Source of the DNA: Rhodoluna sp.
Lineage (GTDB): Bacteria > Actinomycetota > Actinomycetes > Actinomycetales > Microbacteriaceae
Length of the DNA stretch: 14,780 bases
Reading direction: 5' to 3'
NCBI GenBank assembly: GCA_023260375.1
Contig: JALQVK010000192.1
Span: 1 to 14,780 of the forward strand
Shown here piece by piece: positions 1 to 6,489 of this stretch (positions within the stretch are counted from its first letter, which is position 1; each line of letters starts with the position of its first letter). A program made the position numbers and the translations under genes. The notes beneath the pieces were generated by a model. That model saw nothing but the letters and a program-made list of their open reading frames with translations, did no database searches and had not been told where the DNA came from.

Positions 1-20
1 CCGTAACGAAAGAACTGAGA

Positions 21-776
21 ATGGCAAAAGTAGCAATCGGCATAGACATCGGCGGGACGGGCATCAAAGGCGGGCTCGTTGATGTAAAGAACGGCGAATT
101 GATTGGCGAGCGACTTCGCGTCGAGACCCCCGCAGGTGGTCGCCCAAACGATATTGCTGAGGTTGTCCGCGAACTCGTAATTGCCCTCGACCCAAATAGC
201 GAAGCCAACTCGATTGGTATCTGTTTCCCAGCCGTAGTTCAACACGGCGTTACCAAGTCAGCAGCCAATGTTTCGAAAGAATGGATTAATTTGGACGCAG
301 ATAAGTTGTTCACCCAACTTATTGGAAAAACTGTTCATCTGATAAACGACGCCGATGCCGCCGGAGTTGCCGAAATGAAGTTTGGTGTAGGTAAAAAGGT
401 GAAAGGCGTGGTCATGATGACCACACTTGGAACTGGCATTGGCACTGCACTATTCGTTGATGGCAAGTTGGTTCCAAATACCGAGCTTGGCCACCTAGAA
501 ATTGATGGTGTCGACTACGAGACCAAGGCTGCCTTTTCAGCCAAGGAGCGCGAGGAACTCAGTTGGGAGAAGTGGGCAGAGCGCCTACAGACCTACTACA
601 CGCAAATTGAACGTCTTTTCAGCCCAGACCTACTTATTGTCGGTGGCGGTGTCTCTAAGGAACACGAAGACTTCTTACCGCTACTGAAGCTGAACACCAA
701 AATCGTTCCAGCGAAGTTGAGAAACAGCGCCGGCATTATTGGTGCGGCCATGATTGGCCTCAAGAACTCGAAGTAG
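21..776 (+). CDS. ppgK: Polyphosphate glucokinase (ROK family)
   Basis: Cytoplasmic kinase that phosphorylates glucose to glucose-6-phosphate, with polyphosphate (and usually ATP) as phosphoryl donor, feeding glycolysis. The 251-residue protein has the ROK phosphate-binding motif DIGGTGIKGG at 9-18, the catalytic Asp of an IND-A-D motif at 108-112 (D110), a second phosphate loop TLGTGIG at 135-141, and ELGHLE at 155-160, which contacts sugar. It lacks the Cys-rich zinc motif of ROK repressors and ATP glucokinases, as expected for the PpgK branch, and the C-terminal part (VGGGVS, AGIIGAA) matches mycobacterial PpgK from memory. The ATG at 21 follows a purine-rich stretch (GAAAG, then TGAGA) that could serve as a weak Shine-Dalgarno. 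The stop codon abuts the 3' end of the convergent rnpB, with no terminator between them. The upstream neighbour lies outside the window. Donor preference cannot be read from sequence alone. Confidence 0.93.
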   Translation: MAKVAIGIDIGGTGIKGGLVDVKNGELIGERLRVETPAGGRPNDIAEVVRELVIALDPNSEANSIGICFPAVVQHGVTKSAANVSKEWINLDADKLFTQLIGKTVHLINDADAAGVAEMKFGVGKKVKGVVMMTTLGTGIGTALFVDGKLVPNTELGHLEIDGVDYETKAAFSAKEREELSWEKWAERLQTYYTQIERLFSPDLLIVGGGVSKEHEDFLPLLKLNTKIVPAKLRNSAGIIGAAMIGLKNSK

Positions 777-1117
777 TGGATGGGCTGACCGATACGCCGG
801 GTTTTGTCTAGGACGATCATCTATCTACGATTGCCGTTACCGACAACCTCTAGCGGTCTACCCGAAGACTCGAGCGAGTAGCTCTCAAACATCTTCTGTC
901 TGACCTTGCTCCAAGTGAGGTTTACCTAGCCAACCTGGTCACCCAAGTCGCTGGTGGTCTCTTACACCACCGTTTCACCCTTACCGTTTGCACGGCGGTT
1001 TGTTTTCTGTGGCACTATCTTGCGAGTTGCCTCGAGTGGGTGTTACCCACCACTTCACTCTGCGGAGCCCGGACGTTCCTCGTTATTGCTAACGCGATCG
1101 CCTGGTCAGCCCATCCG
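777..1117 (-). ncRNA. rnpB: RNase P RNA, bacterial type A (M1 RNA)
   Basis: Catalytic RNA of ribonuclease P, which trims the 5' leader of pre-tRNAs together with the RnpA protein. On the - strand the conserved core appears in order: P1 5' strand GGATGGGCTGACC at 1116-1104; the CR-I block GAGGAACGTCCGGGCTCC; CACAGAAAACAAACCGCC; the GGTAAGGGTGAAACGGTGG region; GTAAACCTC; then the 3' block AGACAAAACCCGGC; and finally P1 3' strand GGTCAGCCCATCC, ending at 778. The two P1 strands pair over 13 bp, which fixes both ends to within a few bases. The length of about 340 nt is on the short side for type A. A promoter matching the predicted 5' end lies immediately upstream. The 3' end touches the ppgK stop codon and has no T-rich terminator hairpin after it, so the mature end probably forms by processing of a longer transcript. 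Confidence 0.97.
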
Positions 1118-1151
1118 CCTTCAAGACTACCTGCTAGAGGTGTGCAGTGAA
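1118..1151 (-). promoter_or_regulatory. Promoter of rnpB
   Basis: On the - strand there is a -35-like TTCACT (1151-1146), a 16-bp spacer, and a -10-like TAGTCT (1129-1124) of the actinobacterial TAnnnT form. Initiation 6-7 bases further on would fall at about 1117, where the P1 helix predicts the RNase P RNA begins. The -35 box and part of the spacer lie inside the last codons of the RNase H/phosphatase gene (stop at 1134-1136), so this is an intragenic promoter. The agreement of box, spacing and predicted RNA end makes the call fairly good, but no transcription start is measured. Confidence 0.6.
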
Positions 1152-2291
1152 ATTGGCAGTTACCAACTCTGCAAACTCTTCACCCCAGTGACGAATCACA
1201 CTTAGCGAACAAGGCGCCACCTGCGGACGCCAGTAGCCGGCGGGTCCGCCGTCCATGGCCAAGGTTATAAATCCTCGAATCGGCATCACGTGGGCCACTA
1301 CAACAACGGTTTGTCCACGGTATTTCTCTAGGACGATACGGCGGGCTTTTCGAATTCGAGCATCGAATACTTCTAGAGATTCACCATTTGGTGGCGACTC
1401 GGTCCATGAACCACGCCATGATTCAAAAATCTCAGGCCACAACTTGGCAACCTCTTCGTTGGTATGACCGTCCCAATCTCCAAACGAAATTTCGCGAAGT
1501 AATTCTTCGGTATCTACCGCCACTCCCAAAACAGAGGCAATGTGCGCAGCTGTTTCACGGGTTCGCTGCATTGGAGAAGAAACCACCGCAGTTGGCTTAG
1601 GTAAATGCGCAAAAGTACTGTCCGAACCAAATCCGCCAATTAGTTGCGCAACTGATTCCGCGTCCTGATGACCGAGCCTAGAAAGATTTGGATCATCTCC
1701 AGTTCCTCCTGAAATTTTGTGAGCCTCGGTCAATGCAGTTCTTCCGTGTCTCACCAAAATAATTGTTGTCAGTGGTTCAGTAACCTGACCGGGAGCTCTA
1801 ACCGAACTTGGACTAATCGGATTGAATTCGATTGACTTACTGGATGGTTCCGGCTCACCTTCCAGTTGGCGAATCGAATCGGTTTCATTGTCCATAGCCT
1901 CGTTAGCAAGTGCATCGGCTCTTGAGTTTTGTTCACGGGGAATCCAAACCCAGGAAACCGACTTTCCAGAGATGAGTTTTTGAACCTCGATACCCAAAAC
2001 TTGCATGTCAGGGTGCTTAATTTTCCATTTCCCAGACATCTGCTCGACCACAAGCTTGCTGTCCATTCGAACAGTGATGTTTGCCTCAGGGTTTCGGCGA
2101 AAAGCCTCTTTTAGACCTGCGATTACAGCCCGATACTCGGCCACGTTGTTTGTGGCGACTCCCCCAAATGTCGAAATCTCTGTGATTACGCGCCCGGTGT
2201 CACCATCTATGACCACAGCACCAGAGCCTGAAGGACCAGGATTTCCTCTGGAACCACCATCTGCCTCAATAATGAGTTGACTGAAAGTCAT
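1134..2291 (-). CDS. Bifunctional RNase HI / histidine phosphatase
   Basis: Two-domain cytoplasmic enzyme of 385 residues, collinear with mycobacterial Rv2228c. Residues 1-135 are an RNase HI domain that cleaves RNA in RNA-DNA hybrids: the four metal ligands are visible as D11 (EADGGSRGNPG), E52 (NNVAEYRA), D77 (VRMDSK) and D126 (NSRADALANEA). A low-complexity linker of about 40 residues follows. Residues 175-385 are a histidine-phosphatase domain (phosphoglycerate mutase/CobC type) with RHGRT at 181-185 (phospho-acceptor H182), MQRTRET at 241-247, the acid E267 in EISFGDWDG, and the second catalytic His H334 in VVAHVMPIRG. In M. tuberculosis the C-terminal domain was linked to acid or alpha-ribazole phosphatase activity; its substrate here is unknown. 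The ATG overlaps the zinc-ribbon gene's stop codon (ATGA, 4 bp), indicating translational coupling as the last gene of the operon. No good Shine-Dalgarno is present. Confidence 0.92.
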   Translation of the reverse strand: MTFSQLIIEADGGSRGNPGPSGSGAVVIDGDTGRVITEISTFGGVATNNVAEYRAVIAGLKEAFRRNPEANITVRMDSKLVVEQMSGKWKIKHPDMQVLGIEVQKLISGKSVSWVWIPREQNSRADALANEAMDNETDSIRQLEGEPEPSSKSIEFNPISPSSVRAPGQVTEPLTTIILVRHGRTALTEAHKISGGTGDDPNLSRLGHQDAESVAQLIGGFGSDSTFAHLPKPTAVVSSPMQRTRETAAHIASVLGVAVDTEELLREISFGDWDGHTNEEVAKLWPEIFESWRGSWTESPPNGESLEVFDARIRKARRIVLEKYRGQTVVVVAHVMPIRGFITLAMDGGPAGYWRPQVAPCSLSVIRHWGEEFAELVTANFTAHL

Positions 2292-3004
2292 CGAATAATC
2301 ATTGCGTCGCAGTTTGGGCAGGTTGGCAGGTGATCGGCCGGTTCGGCCATCATTGACTCAAAGTTAACAGCGTTAATGGATAAGCGACAAGCCGAGCAGT
2401 CACGTCCTAGGGTTTGAGCGACAGCTATTCCGCGGCTGGCTTTACGATTGTAAAGTTTTTGAAGTTCTTCATCTAGTTGAGTGAATGCGCGCTCTCGCTT
2501 TTCACTTAGTTCGGTCAGCTGAGCACTCAAGGTTAGAGTTTGCCCATTTTGCTTTGCAAGTTCACTCTCGAGTTCAAGATTTAGTTGGGTACGTTGCTGC
2601 GTGATTTTGACTACTTCAACTTTTGCCAGCTCAAGAGCCTCCATCAGTTCCAACTCTGAATCTTCCAAATTGCTAAGGCGAATTTTTAGGCTTTCCAGCT
2701 CCTGATTGACCGCTTTTTGCTCTCGTTCGCTGGAGACTTGCTTGGCTTTTTCAAGATCTCGCTGAATTCTCGCCTCAACAAGTTCAACATCTGAAGCAAT
2801 TTTGTTTATATCGCTTTGAAGATTTTCTTGGTTAGCATGCGCCTGAAGCAATGCTTCGGATGTTTCTAAAAGTTGTTTACGAATGCTTTCAACCGAGTCA
2901 CTATGTTCGGCTTCGGTCAAATTAGTCTGAGCCCTGCCAATGGCTAAATCTAAGGTTCCTACTTCCAAGAGTAACTTCTGCTGTTTTTCATTAGCGATAA
3001 TCAA
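2288..3004 (-). CDS. Coiled-coil protein with C-terminal C4 zinc ribbon (DUF164-like)
   Basis: Protein of 238 residues in the family of mycobacterial Rv2229c. Residues about 15-185 are charged and rich in Leu, Glu, Gln and Ala with heptad character, which predicts a long antiparallel coiled-coil hairpin. The C-terminus carries a zinc ribbon with ligands C203, C206 (DCSACR) and C229, C232 (TCPNCD). Homologues are thought to bind nucleic acid or act as scaffolds, but no specific function is established that I can assert. The start is TTG at 3004: it is preceded by an AGAGG Shine-Dalgarno 9 bases away, and it lies 1 bp after the nif3-like stop codon. The protein links the Nif3-like and RNase H genes in a conserved actinobacterial trio (compare Rv2230c-Rv2229c-Rv2228c), suggesting a shared but undefined role. 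Confidence 0.85.
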   Translation of the reverse strand: MIIANEKQQKLLLEVGTLDLAIGRAQTNLTEAEHSDSVESIRKQLLETSEALLQAHANQENLQSDINKIASDVELVEARIQRDLEKAKQVSSEREQKAVNQELESLKIRLSNLEDSELELMEALELAKVEVVKITQQRTQLNLELESELAKQNGQTLTLSAQLTELSEKRERAFTQLDEELQKLYNRKASRGIAVAQTLGRDCSACRLSINAVNFESMMAEPADHLPTCPNCDAMIIR

Positions 3005-3005
3005 T

Positions 3006-3812
3006 TCAGTTAACCTCTTGAGTCCATGGGTCGGTTTTTGCTTCCGAAGTGAATACTTCGACGCCTTCGATCTGATTTAGAAGTTCTGTAGCCCGCTTCG
3101 TCCAAAGTGATTCAGCAGCCCAATGTGAAACATCAATTAGAGCCAAAGGACCTTTCTCACGAGGGTTTGAAATGGCGTCTAGAGCAGGATGATGACGCAA
3201 ATCAGATGTAACGAAGACATCGGCATCGGATGCGAGAACCTGGGGCAAGAAAGAATCACCCGCACCGCTGCAAATTGCAACTTTTTGAATCAGCGCATCT
3301 GCTCGGCCAGCAAAAACGATTTTTCGAGCCGTTCGAGGGAGCTCATTTCCTACGACCTTGGCAAAGTCTTCCAAACGTATCGGCTTTGCAAGCGTTCCAA
3401 TAACACCATGACCAAATCCCCCGGCAGTTTCGATGATTGGCTTAAATTCAGCCAAGCCAAAAGCCTTAGCCATGAGTGTCGAAGCTCCGTCGGCCTGAAC
3501 ATCCGCATTGGTATGAGCAGAAAAAAGTGCTATTGAATTGCGGATCAATTTCGCAACCAACTGGCCCTTGAGCTGCTCCTCTGTCACCTCGCCAATCGGC
3601 TTCAGCAACAACGGGTGGTGAGTAATAATAAGGTTCGCGCCAAGTCTAATGGCCTCGTTTGCAACTTCTTCGGTGAGGTCTACGGCAACCAAAATTTTAT
3701 TGATTTCAAGGTGCTTAGATCCGACGCTCAGACCAACGCGATCCCAATCTTCGGCATGACTAGAAGGCCATACTTCTTCAAATCTGATTAATAGTTCAGA
3801 GAGTTGAATCAC
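3006..3812 (-). CDS. Nif3-like dinuclear metal centre protein
   Basis: Cytoplasmic protein of 268 residues in the Nif3/YbgI family, whose members form hexameric toroids with two metal ions per subunit. Many are labelled 'GTP cyclohydrolase 1 type 2', but the physiological reaction is uncertain. The metal ligands expected from E. coli YbgI are all present: H65 and H66 (ITHHPLLL), D104 (SAHTNADVQ), and H230 and E234 (DVSHWAAE). The HxxxE spacing is also as in YbgI. The length is close to the short bacterial form, without the inserted PII-like domain. The start is a GTG whose first base is the last base of the upstream gene's stop (TAGTG), implying coupled translation; the only Shine-Dalgarno candidate is weak. 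It is the second gene of the four-gene operon and the Rv2230c equivalent. Confidence 0.9.
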   Translation of the reverse strand: MIQLSELLIRFEEVWPSSHAEDWDRVGLSVGSKHLEINKILVAVDLTEEVANEAIRLGANLIITHHPLLLKPIGEVTEEQLKGQLVAKLIRNSIALFSAHTNADVQADGASTLMAKAFGLAEFKPIIETAGGFGHGVIGTLAKPIRLEDFAKVVGNELPRTARKIVFAGRADALIQKVAICSGAGDSFLPQVLASDADVFVTSDLRHHPALDAISNPREKGPLALIDVSHWAAESLWTKRATELLNQIEGVEVFTSEAKTDPWTQEVN

Positions 3813-5749
3813 TAATCAACCACTACGTTTAGAAGATCGAATTTACGTTCTTCGACCTGTTTGGTTTCTAATTGCTGTCGCAAAATTCTTGGGAAGCCAG
3901 TGGCCAGGGTGAAAACAACTGAAATCCCCATAGATATCAGTGCCGCAAGTTCAATTGAGGTGGACAAACCGGTGAGCCCGCTGAAATAACCCAACCAAGA
4001 GATTCCCGCAGTCTGCTCGGAAACTCCGAGGCTGAAGACGATAGACAAAATGAAGCCAATCGCGGCCACCCAGTTGACCGAACCATAAAATCCATAGCCT
4101 CTGGTCAGTGAAGCATCGTGGTATGAACCGCGTCTCATCACCGTCTCGGTTAGCACTGCTCCCAGCCAGGCGGCGGCAGGAATTAGCAACAGCGCAGTGA
4201 TTAGCAAACTGATGCTGAGAGCATTTGGCGAGTAAATTGCTAGGGCACCTATAGCCAAGATAAATACGGAAGCGACGACACTCGCGAGACCAAATCCAAT
4301 GTGATTTGTTCCAATTGTTTTCAAAGCTTCAATAAGTTTGGAAACTCCAGCGAAAAGCAAGGCCACTATTGCGACAATCGCAGAGTCCACCAATAATGTC
4401 GGAGCTAACTCTCCACCAACAGAGAGTAAGAATTCGATAACCTGCTCTGGGCTCTTGAAACTGTGCCCGTTCAACATAGCGGCTAGGTGAGCGTATGCGA
4501 GAAGCGGAAGTAAGAAGCCAAAGACGAAAATAGGCCAAGTAAGGGTTTTCTTTTTTGCTCCCCATGATGCTGCGGCAACCGATTCGCCATCCAATCCGTA
4601 GGCGAAAACGCTCATAAGCAGAGCAAATAAAGGTGCGACCAAAATGAATTTATCTGCTTGGAAGACACCGGCAAGGTTGAGGAAATCAATTGAACCGGAA
4701 GTCAAAATCGCGAATGCTAGGAACCCCAACAACAGAATTCCAGCCAAAGAAATTTTCAACCATCGGGCAAATGAGCCGCCGAAAATAGCCAGCACACCGG
4801 CCACCAAAACTAGAACTACAACTGCGACAGATTCAGTTTTTATTTCTAGCGACCCGAGCGTGAACAGGGTGGAATCAAATGCCGGCAAGCCAACTACCGT
4901 GTTGTCTAAGTATTTGGCACCTCCAAAAGCGAGCGACGCAAGACCGCCAATTCCAGCTAATAGCAAAAGAAGACCCGGCAAAATGGCGCCGAAAACACCG
5001 TAGGTAGCTCGAGATGCTACTGCCAGGCCACGCTTAGTTCTGCGTGCGGTTAACAGCCCTAATACATTTACCTTTACACCTACCAGAACTCCAAGTAATC
5101 CTGCGAGGACTGACGTAACAAAGTTCAAACCGTTAACAGCAGCAAACGCTGCGCCGACCATTGGGGCAAGGACACCGACACCCAGAGTCCAGTTAGCGGC
5201 TGAAACAAGCCTGAAGCCCCGAACAGTTGGGGCTGGTATTTCATCGAGGGAAGTCGGTTCGGAAAGCTTGATTGGTTCTGGTGCCTCTGGCAGAACTTCT
5301 TCCGCTTCTAAGATTGGTTCACTTTCTTCCACAGCCTCAACAACTTCTTCGGCGCTAAATACATCTGGTTCCGACAGGGTTTCTGGAACCACAACTGGCT
5401 CTACAACTGGCTCTTGGACGGAAGGGTTGAAAACTGGATATTCGGGAACTTCTGGTACCGACGCCGTGAATGTCTCTTCAACTTCGAGAGGAAGTGGTTC
5501 TAACCCTTTTCTCGCTCGATCTAGATTTTCAAGCGCGGTAGCCGCTCTAGGGTCGGAAGATTCTTTCATCTTGACAATCCAGGCTTCTGTCGCCCGATTG
5601 TCTTCATCACGTAATTTAGTTTGCTCTTCCAAAAAATCCATCGCGGCCAGCATTCCCGCCTCATCGGCAGTGGCTTCACCCAATCGTTTCGAAATCTCTT
5701 GGTCGGTAAGAGACTGACGAGTTGGTGGCGTGAATTCGCTAAGGTCCAT
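3812..5749 (-). CDS. Membrane protein resembling NCS1 purine/cytosine permeases, with acidic N-terminal extension
   Basis: Protein of 645 residues in two parts. Residues 1-180 are soluble and charged: a helical segment (about 15-85) is followed by a Pro/Glu/Val-rich acidic linker (about 88-175). Residues about 182-620 hold roughly 12 hydrophobic segments (near 182, 206, 251, 306, 330, 366, 402, 453, 483, 510, 556 and 598). Three places recall the NCS1 nucleobase transporters: an NW-TLGVGVLAP first helix, SRATYGVFGAILPGLL at 246-261 (the family's SRxxFGxxGxxLPxL signature), and RRGSYHDASLTRGYGFYG at 539-556 before the eleventh helix. By analogy it would be a cation-coupled uptake carrier, but the similarity is recalled, not computed, and the substrate is unknown. 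No Shine-Dalgarno precedes the ATG; a -10-like TATTAT 7 bases upstream suggests a leaderless mRNA. It is first in the operon and overlaps the Nif3-like start by 1 bp. It could instead be a non-transporting relative. Confidence 0.7.
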   Translation of the reverse strand: MDLSEFTPPTRQSLTDQEISKRLGEATADEAGMLAAMDFLEEQTKLRDEDNRATEAWIVKMKESSDPRAATALENLDRARKGLEPLPLEVEETFTASVPEVPEYPVFNPSVQEPVVEPVVVPETLSEPDVFSAEEVVEAVEESEPILEAEEVLPEAPEPIKLSEPTSLDEIPAPTVRGFRLVSAANWTLGVGVLAPMVGAAFAAVNGLNFVTSVLAGLLGVLVGVKVNVLGLLTARRTKRGLAVASRATYGVFGAILPGLLLLLAGIGGLASLAFGGAKYLDNTVVGLPAFDSTLFTLGSLEIKTESVAVVVLVLVAGVLAIFGGSFARWLKISLAGILLLGFLAFAILTSGSIDFLNLAGVFQADKFILVAPLFALLMSVFAYGLDGESVAAASWGAKKKTLTWPIFVFGFLLPLLAYAHLAAMLNGHSFKSPEQVIEFLLSVGGELAPTLLVDSAIVAIVALLFAGVSKLIEALKTIGTNHIGFGLASVVASVFILAIGALAIYSPNALSISLLITALLLIPAAAWLGAVLTETVMRRGSYHDASLTRGYGFYGSVNWVAAIGFILSIVFSLGVSEQTAGISWLGYFSGLTGLSTSIELAALISMGISVVFTLATGFPRILRQQLETKQVEERKFDLLNVVVD

Positions 5750-5762
5750 GAGAAAAATAATA
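5750..5762 (-). promoter_or_regulatory. Candidate leaderless promoter of the permease-nif3-zinc ribbon-rnh operon
   Basis: On the - strand, TATTAT (5762-5757, five of six matches to TATAAT) is followed by exactly 7 bases and then the ATG of the permease-like gene at 5749, so initiation would fall on or next to the A of the start codon. The gene has no Shine-Dalgarno, and a strong terminator stands directly upstream, so it needs its own promoter. No convincing -35 box is visible at 16-18 bp. Leaderless mRNAs are common in actinobacteria. Confidence 0.55.
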
Positions 5763-5797
5763 CCCGCGCATCAACAATTACTTTTGATGCGCGGGTA
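5751..5797 (-). terminator. Intrinsic terminator after tRNA-Val
   Basis: A perfect 14-bp stem (5784-5797 pairing with 5761-5774; GC-rich core CCCGCGC) with a 9-base loop is followed on the - strand by TTATTTTTCT. It lies 8 bases beyond the tRNA-Val 3' end and 11 bases (5750-5760) before the permease-like ATG, so it should end the tRNA transcript and insulate the downstream operon. Its lower stem and T-run overlap a candidate promoter for that operon. Confidence 0.9.
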
Positions 5798-5805
5798 CCT
5801 ATTTG

Positions 5806-5878
5806 TGGGCCCTACCGGGCTCGAACCGATGACATCCACGGTGTAAGCGTGGCGCTCTACCAACTGAGCTAAAGGCCC
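5806..5878 (-). tRNA. tRNA-Val (anticodon UAC)
   Basis: A 73-nt cloverleaf reads cleanly on the - strand. The acceptor is GGGCCTT/AGGGCCC with discriminator A (one T-G pair). The D arm is GCTC-AGTTGGTA-GAGC. The anticodon stem is CCACG/CGTGG around loop CTTACAC, with anticodon TAC at 5845-5843. A 5-base variable region follows, and the T arm has TTCGAGC in the loop. The anticodon reads Val GUA (and, by wobble, other GUN codons). CCA is not encoded; the A73 is followed by CAAA, so CCA must be added by nucleotidyltransferase. A terminator follows immediately. Confidence 0.97.
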
Positions 5879-5882
5879 AACA

Positions 5883-5919
5883 AGGAATAAGAATACGCAA
5901 ACCTGAGGCTTTGACGCAA
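5883..5919 (-). promoter_or_regulatory. Candidate promoter of tRNA-Val
   Basis: On the - strand, TTGCGT (5919-5914) and TATTCT (5895-5890) are separated by 18 bp, about 11 bases before the first base of the tRNA. This gives a short leader that RNase P would remove. Both boxes lie in the gap after the ahpE stop codon (5934-5936). No terminator is visible after ahpE, so some read-through into the tRNA is also possible. Confidence 0.5.
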
Positions 5920-5933
5920 ATCCTTAGCCCAAA

Positions 5934-6395
5934 TTAGTGAAGCGTAGCGAGAGCTTTCTCGTATTCACCTAGCGAACGTGCCTGTCCAGGTGCGGTCACG
6001 AACTTGGCTACTAATTGACCATCTTTGTTGATCACAAAGGTTGCTCGGTTAGCGATTCCGTTTTCTTCTAGGAACACGCCATATTCCTTGGCAACTCCGC
6101 CGTGCGGCCAGAAGTCAGCCAAAACTGAGAACTTGTAGCCCTCTTGCTCGGCAAAAAGTTTTTGAACGAATTTGGAGTCAACCGAGATTGCTAAGAGTTC
6201 CACGTCGGCTCGTTCAAACTGGGCAAAATTGTCTCGTAATTCGCAAAGTTCGCCAGTGCAGATTCCAGAAAAGCTCAAAGGATAAAAGACAACTACAACG
6301 TTCTTTTTTCCTCGGAAGTCGGACAACGAGACGGTTTCTCCGAATTGATTTGTGAGACTAAAGTCTGGTGCTTGGTCTCCGATAATTAGCGACAA
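5934..6395 (-). CDS. ahpE: AhpE-type peroxiredoxin
   Basis: Thiol peroxidase of 153 residues that reduces hydrogen peroxide, organic hydroperoxides and peroxynitrite in the cytoplasm. It matches M. tuberculosis AhpE in length and in blocks such as KNVVVVFYPLSFSGICTGEL, SVLADFWPHG, YGVF and GIANRATFV. The peroxidatic cysteine is C46 in SFSGIC. A second cysteine, C51 (CTGELC), sits where AhpE has Asp and where E. coli Bcp has its resolving Cys50, so the protein may use a 1-Cys or an atypical 2-Cys cycle. I chose the TTG start at 6395: AGGAGA lies 5 bases upstream, and the protein then has the family length. An in-frame ATG at 6410 would add five residues but places the Shine-Dalgarno inside the coding sequence and has none of its own. 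It is transcribed alone, divergently from aceE. Confidence 0.9.
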   Translation of the reverse strand: MSLIIGDQAPDFSLTNQFGETVSLSDFRGKKNVVVVFYPLSFSGICTGELCELRDNFAQFERADVELLAISVDSKFVQKLFAEQEGYKFSVLADFWPHGGVAKEYGVFLEENGIANRATFVINKDGQLVAKFVTAPGQARSLGEYEKALATLH

Positions 6396-6419
6396 GGTTT
6401 CTCCTAACATTTGCTACCT

Positions 6420-6441
6420 ATCAAGACTAAGCAGTCTTGAT
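6420..6441. promoter_or_regulatory. Perfect inverted repeat upstream of ahpE (possible operator)
   Basis: ATCAAGACT (6420-6428) and its exact complement AGTCTTGAT (6433-6441) flank the 4-base spacer AAGC. The repeat lies about 25 bases upstream of the ahpE TTG, in the divergent ahpE/aceE region. On the - strand, one arm contains TAGTCT, a plausible -10 for ahpE. It is not followed by a T-run on either strand, so an operator or an mRNA leader hairpin is more likely than a terminator. Confidence 0.5.
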
Positions 6442-6489
6442 GTGCGTTTCATTCCTGCGTTCGAGAAGTAGACTTAAGAAGCCTTTACC

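Noticed and set aside
596..820. Open frame of 74 codons on the - strand spanning the ppgK/rnpB junction
   Set aside because: It starts in the rnpB 3' end and runs antisense to ppgK; its sequence simply mirrors conserved elements of both.
954..1205. Open frame of 83 codons on the + strand across rnpB
   Set aside because: It lies antisense to highly conserved RNase P RNA elements and has no ribosome site or recognisable domain.
5388..5415. Short tandem repeat (ACAACTGGCTCT units) in the permease-like gene
   Set aside because: Two near copies only, encoding the PVVEP/PVVVP linker residues; this is low-complexity protein sequence, not a CRISPR or mobile-element repeat.
5268..5717. 149-codon open frame, Ser/Thr/Gly-rich, on the + strand opposite the acidic linker
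   Set aside because: The composition is the antisense of Glu/Pro/Val repeats in the permease-like N-terminus; it has no Shine-Dalgarno or domain.
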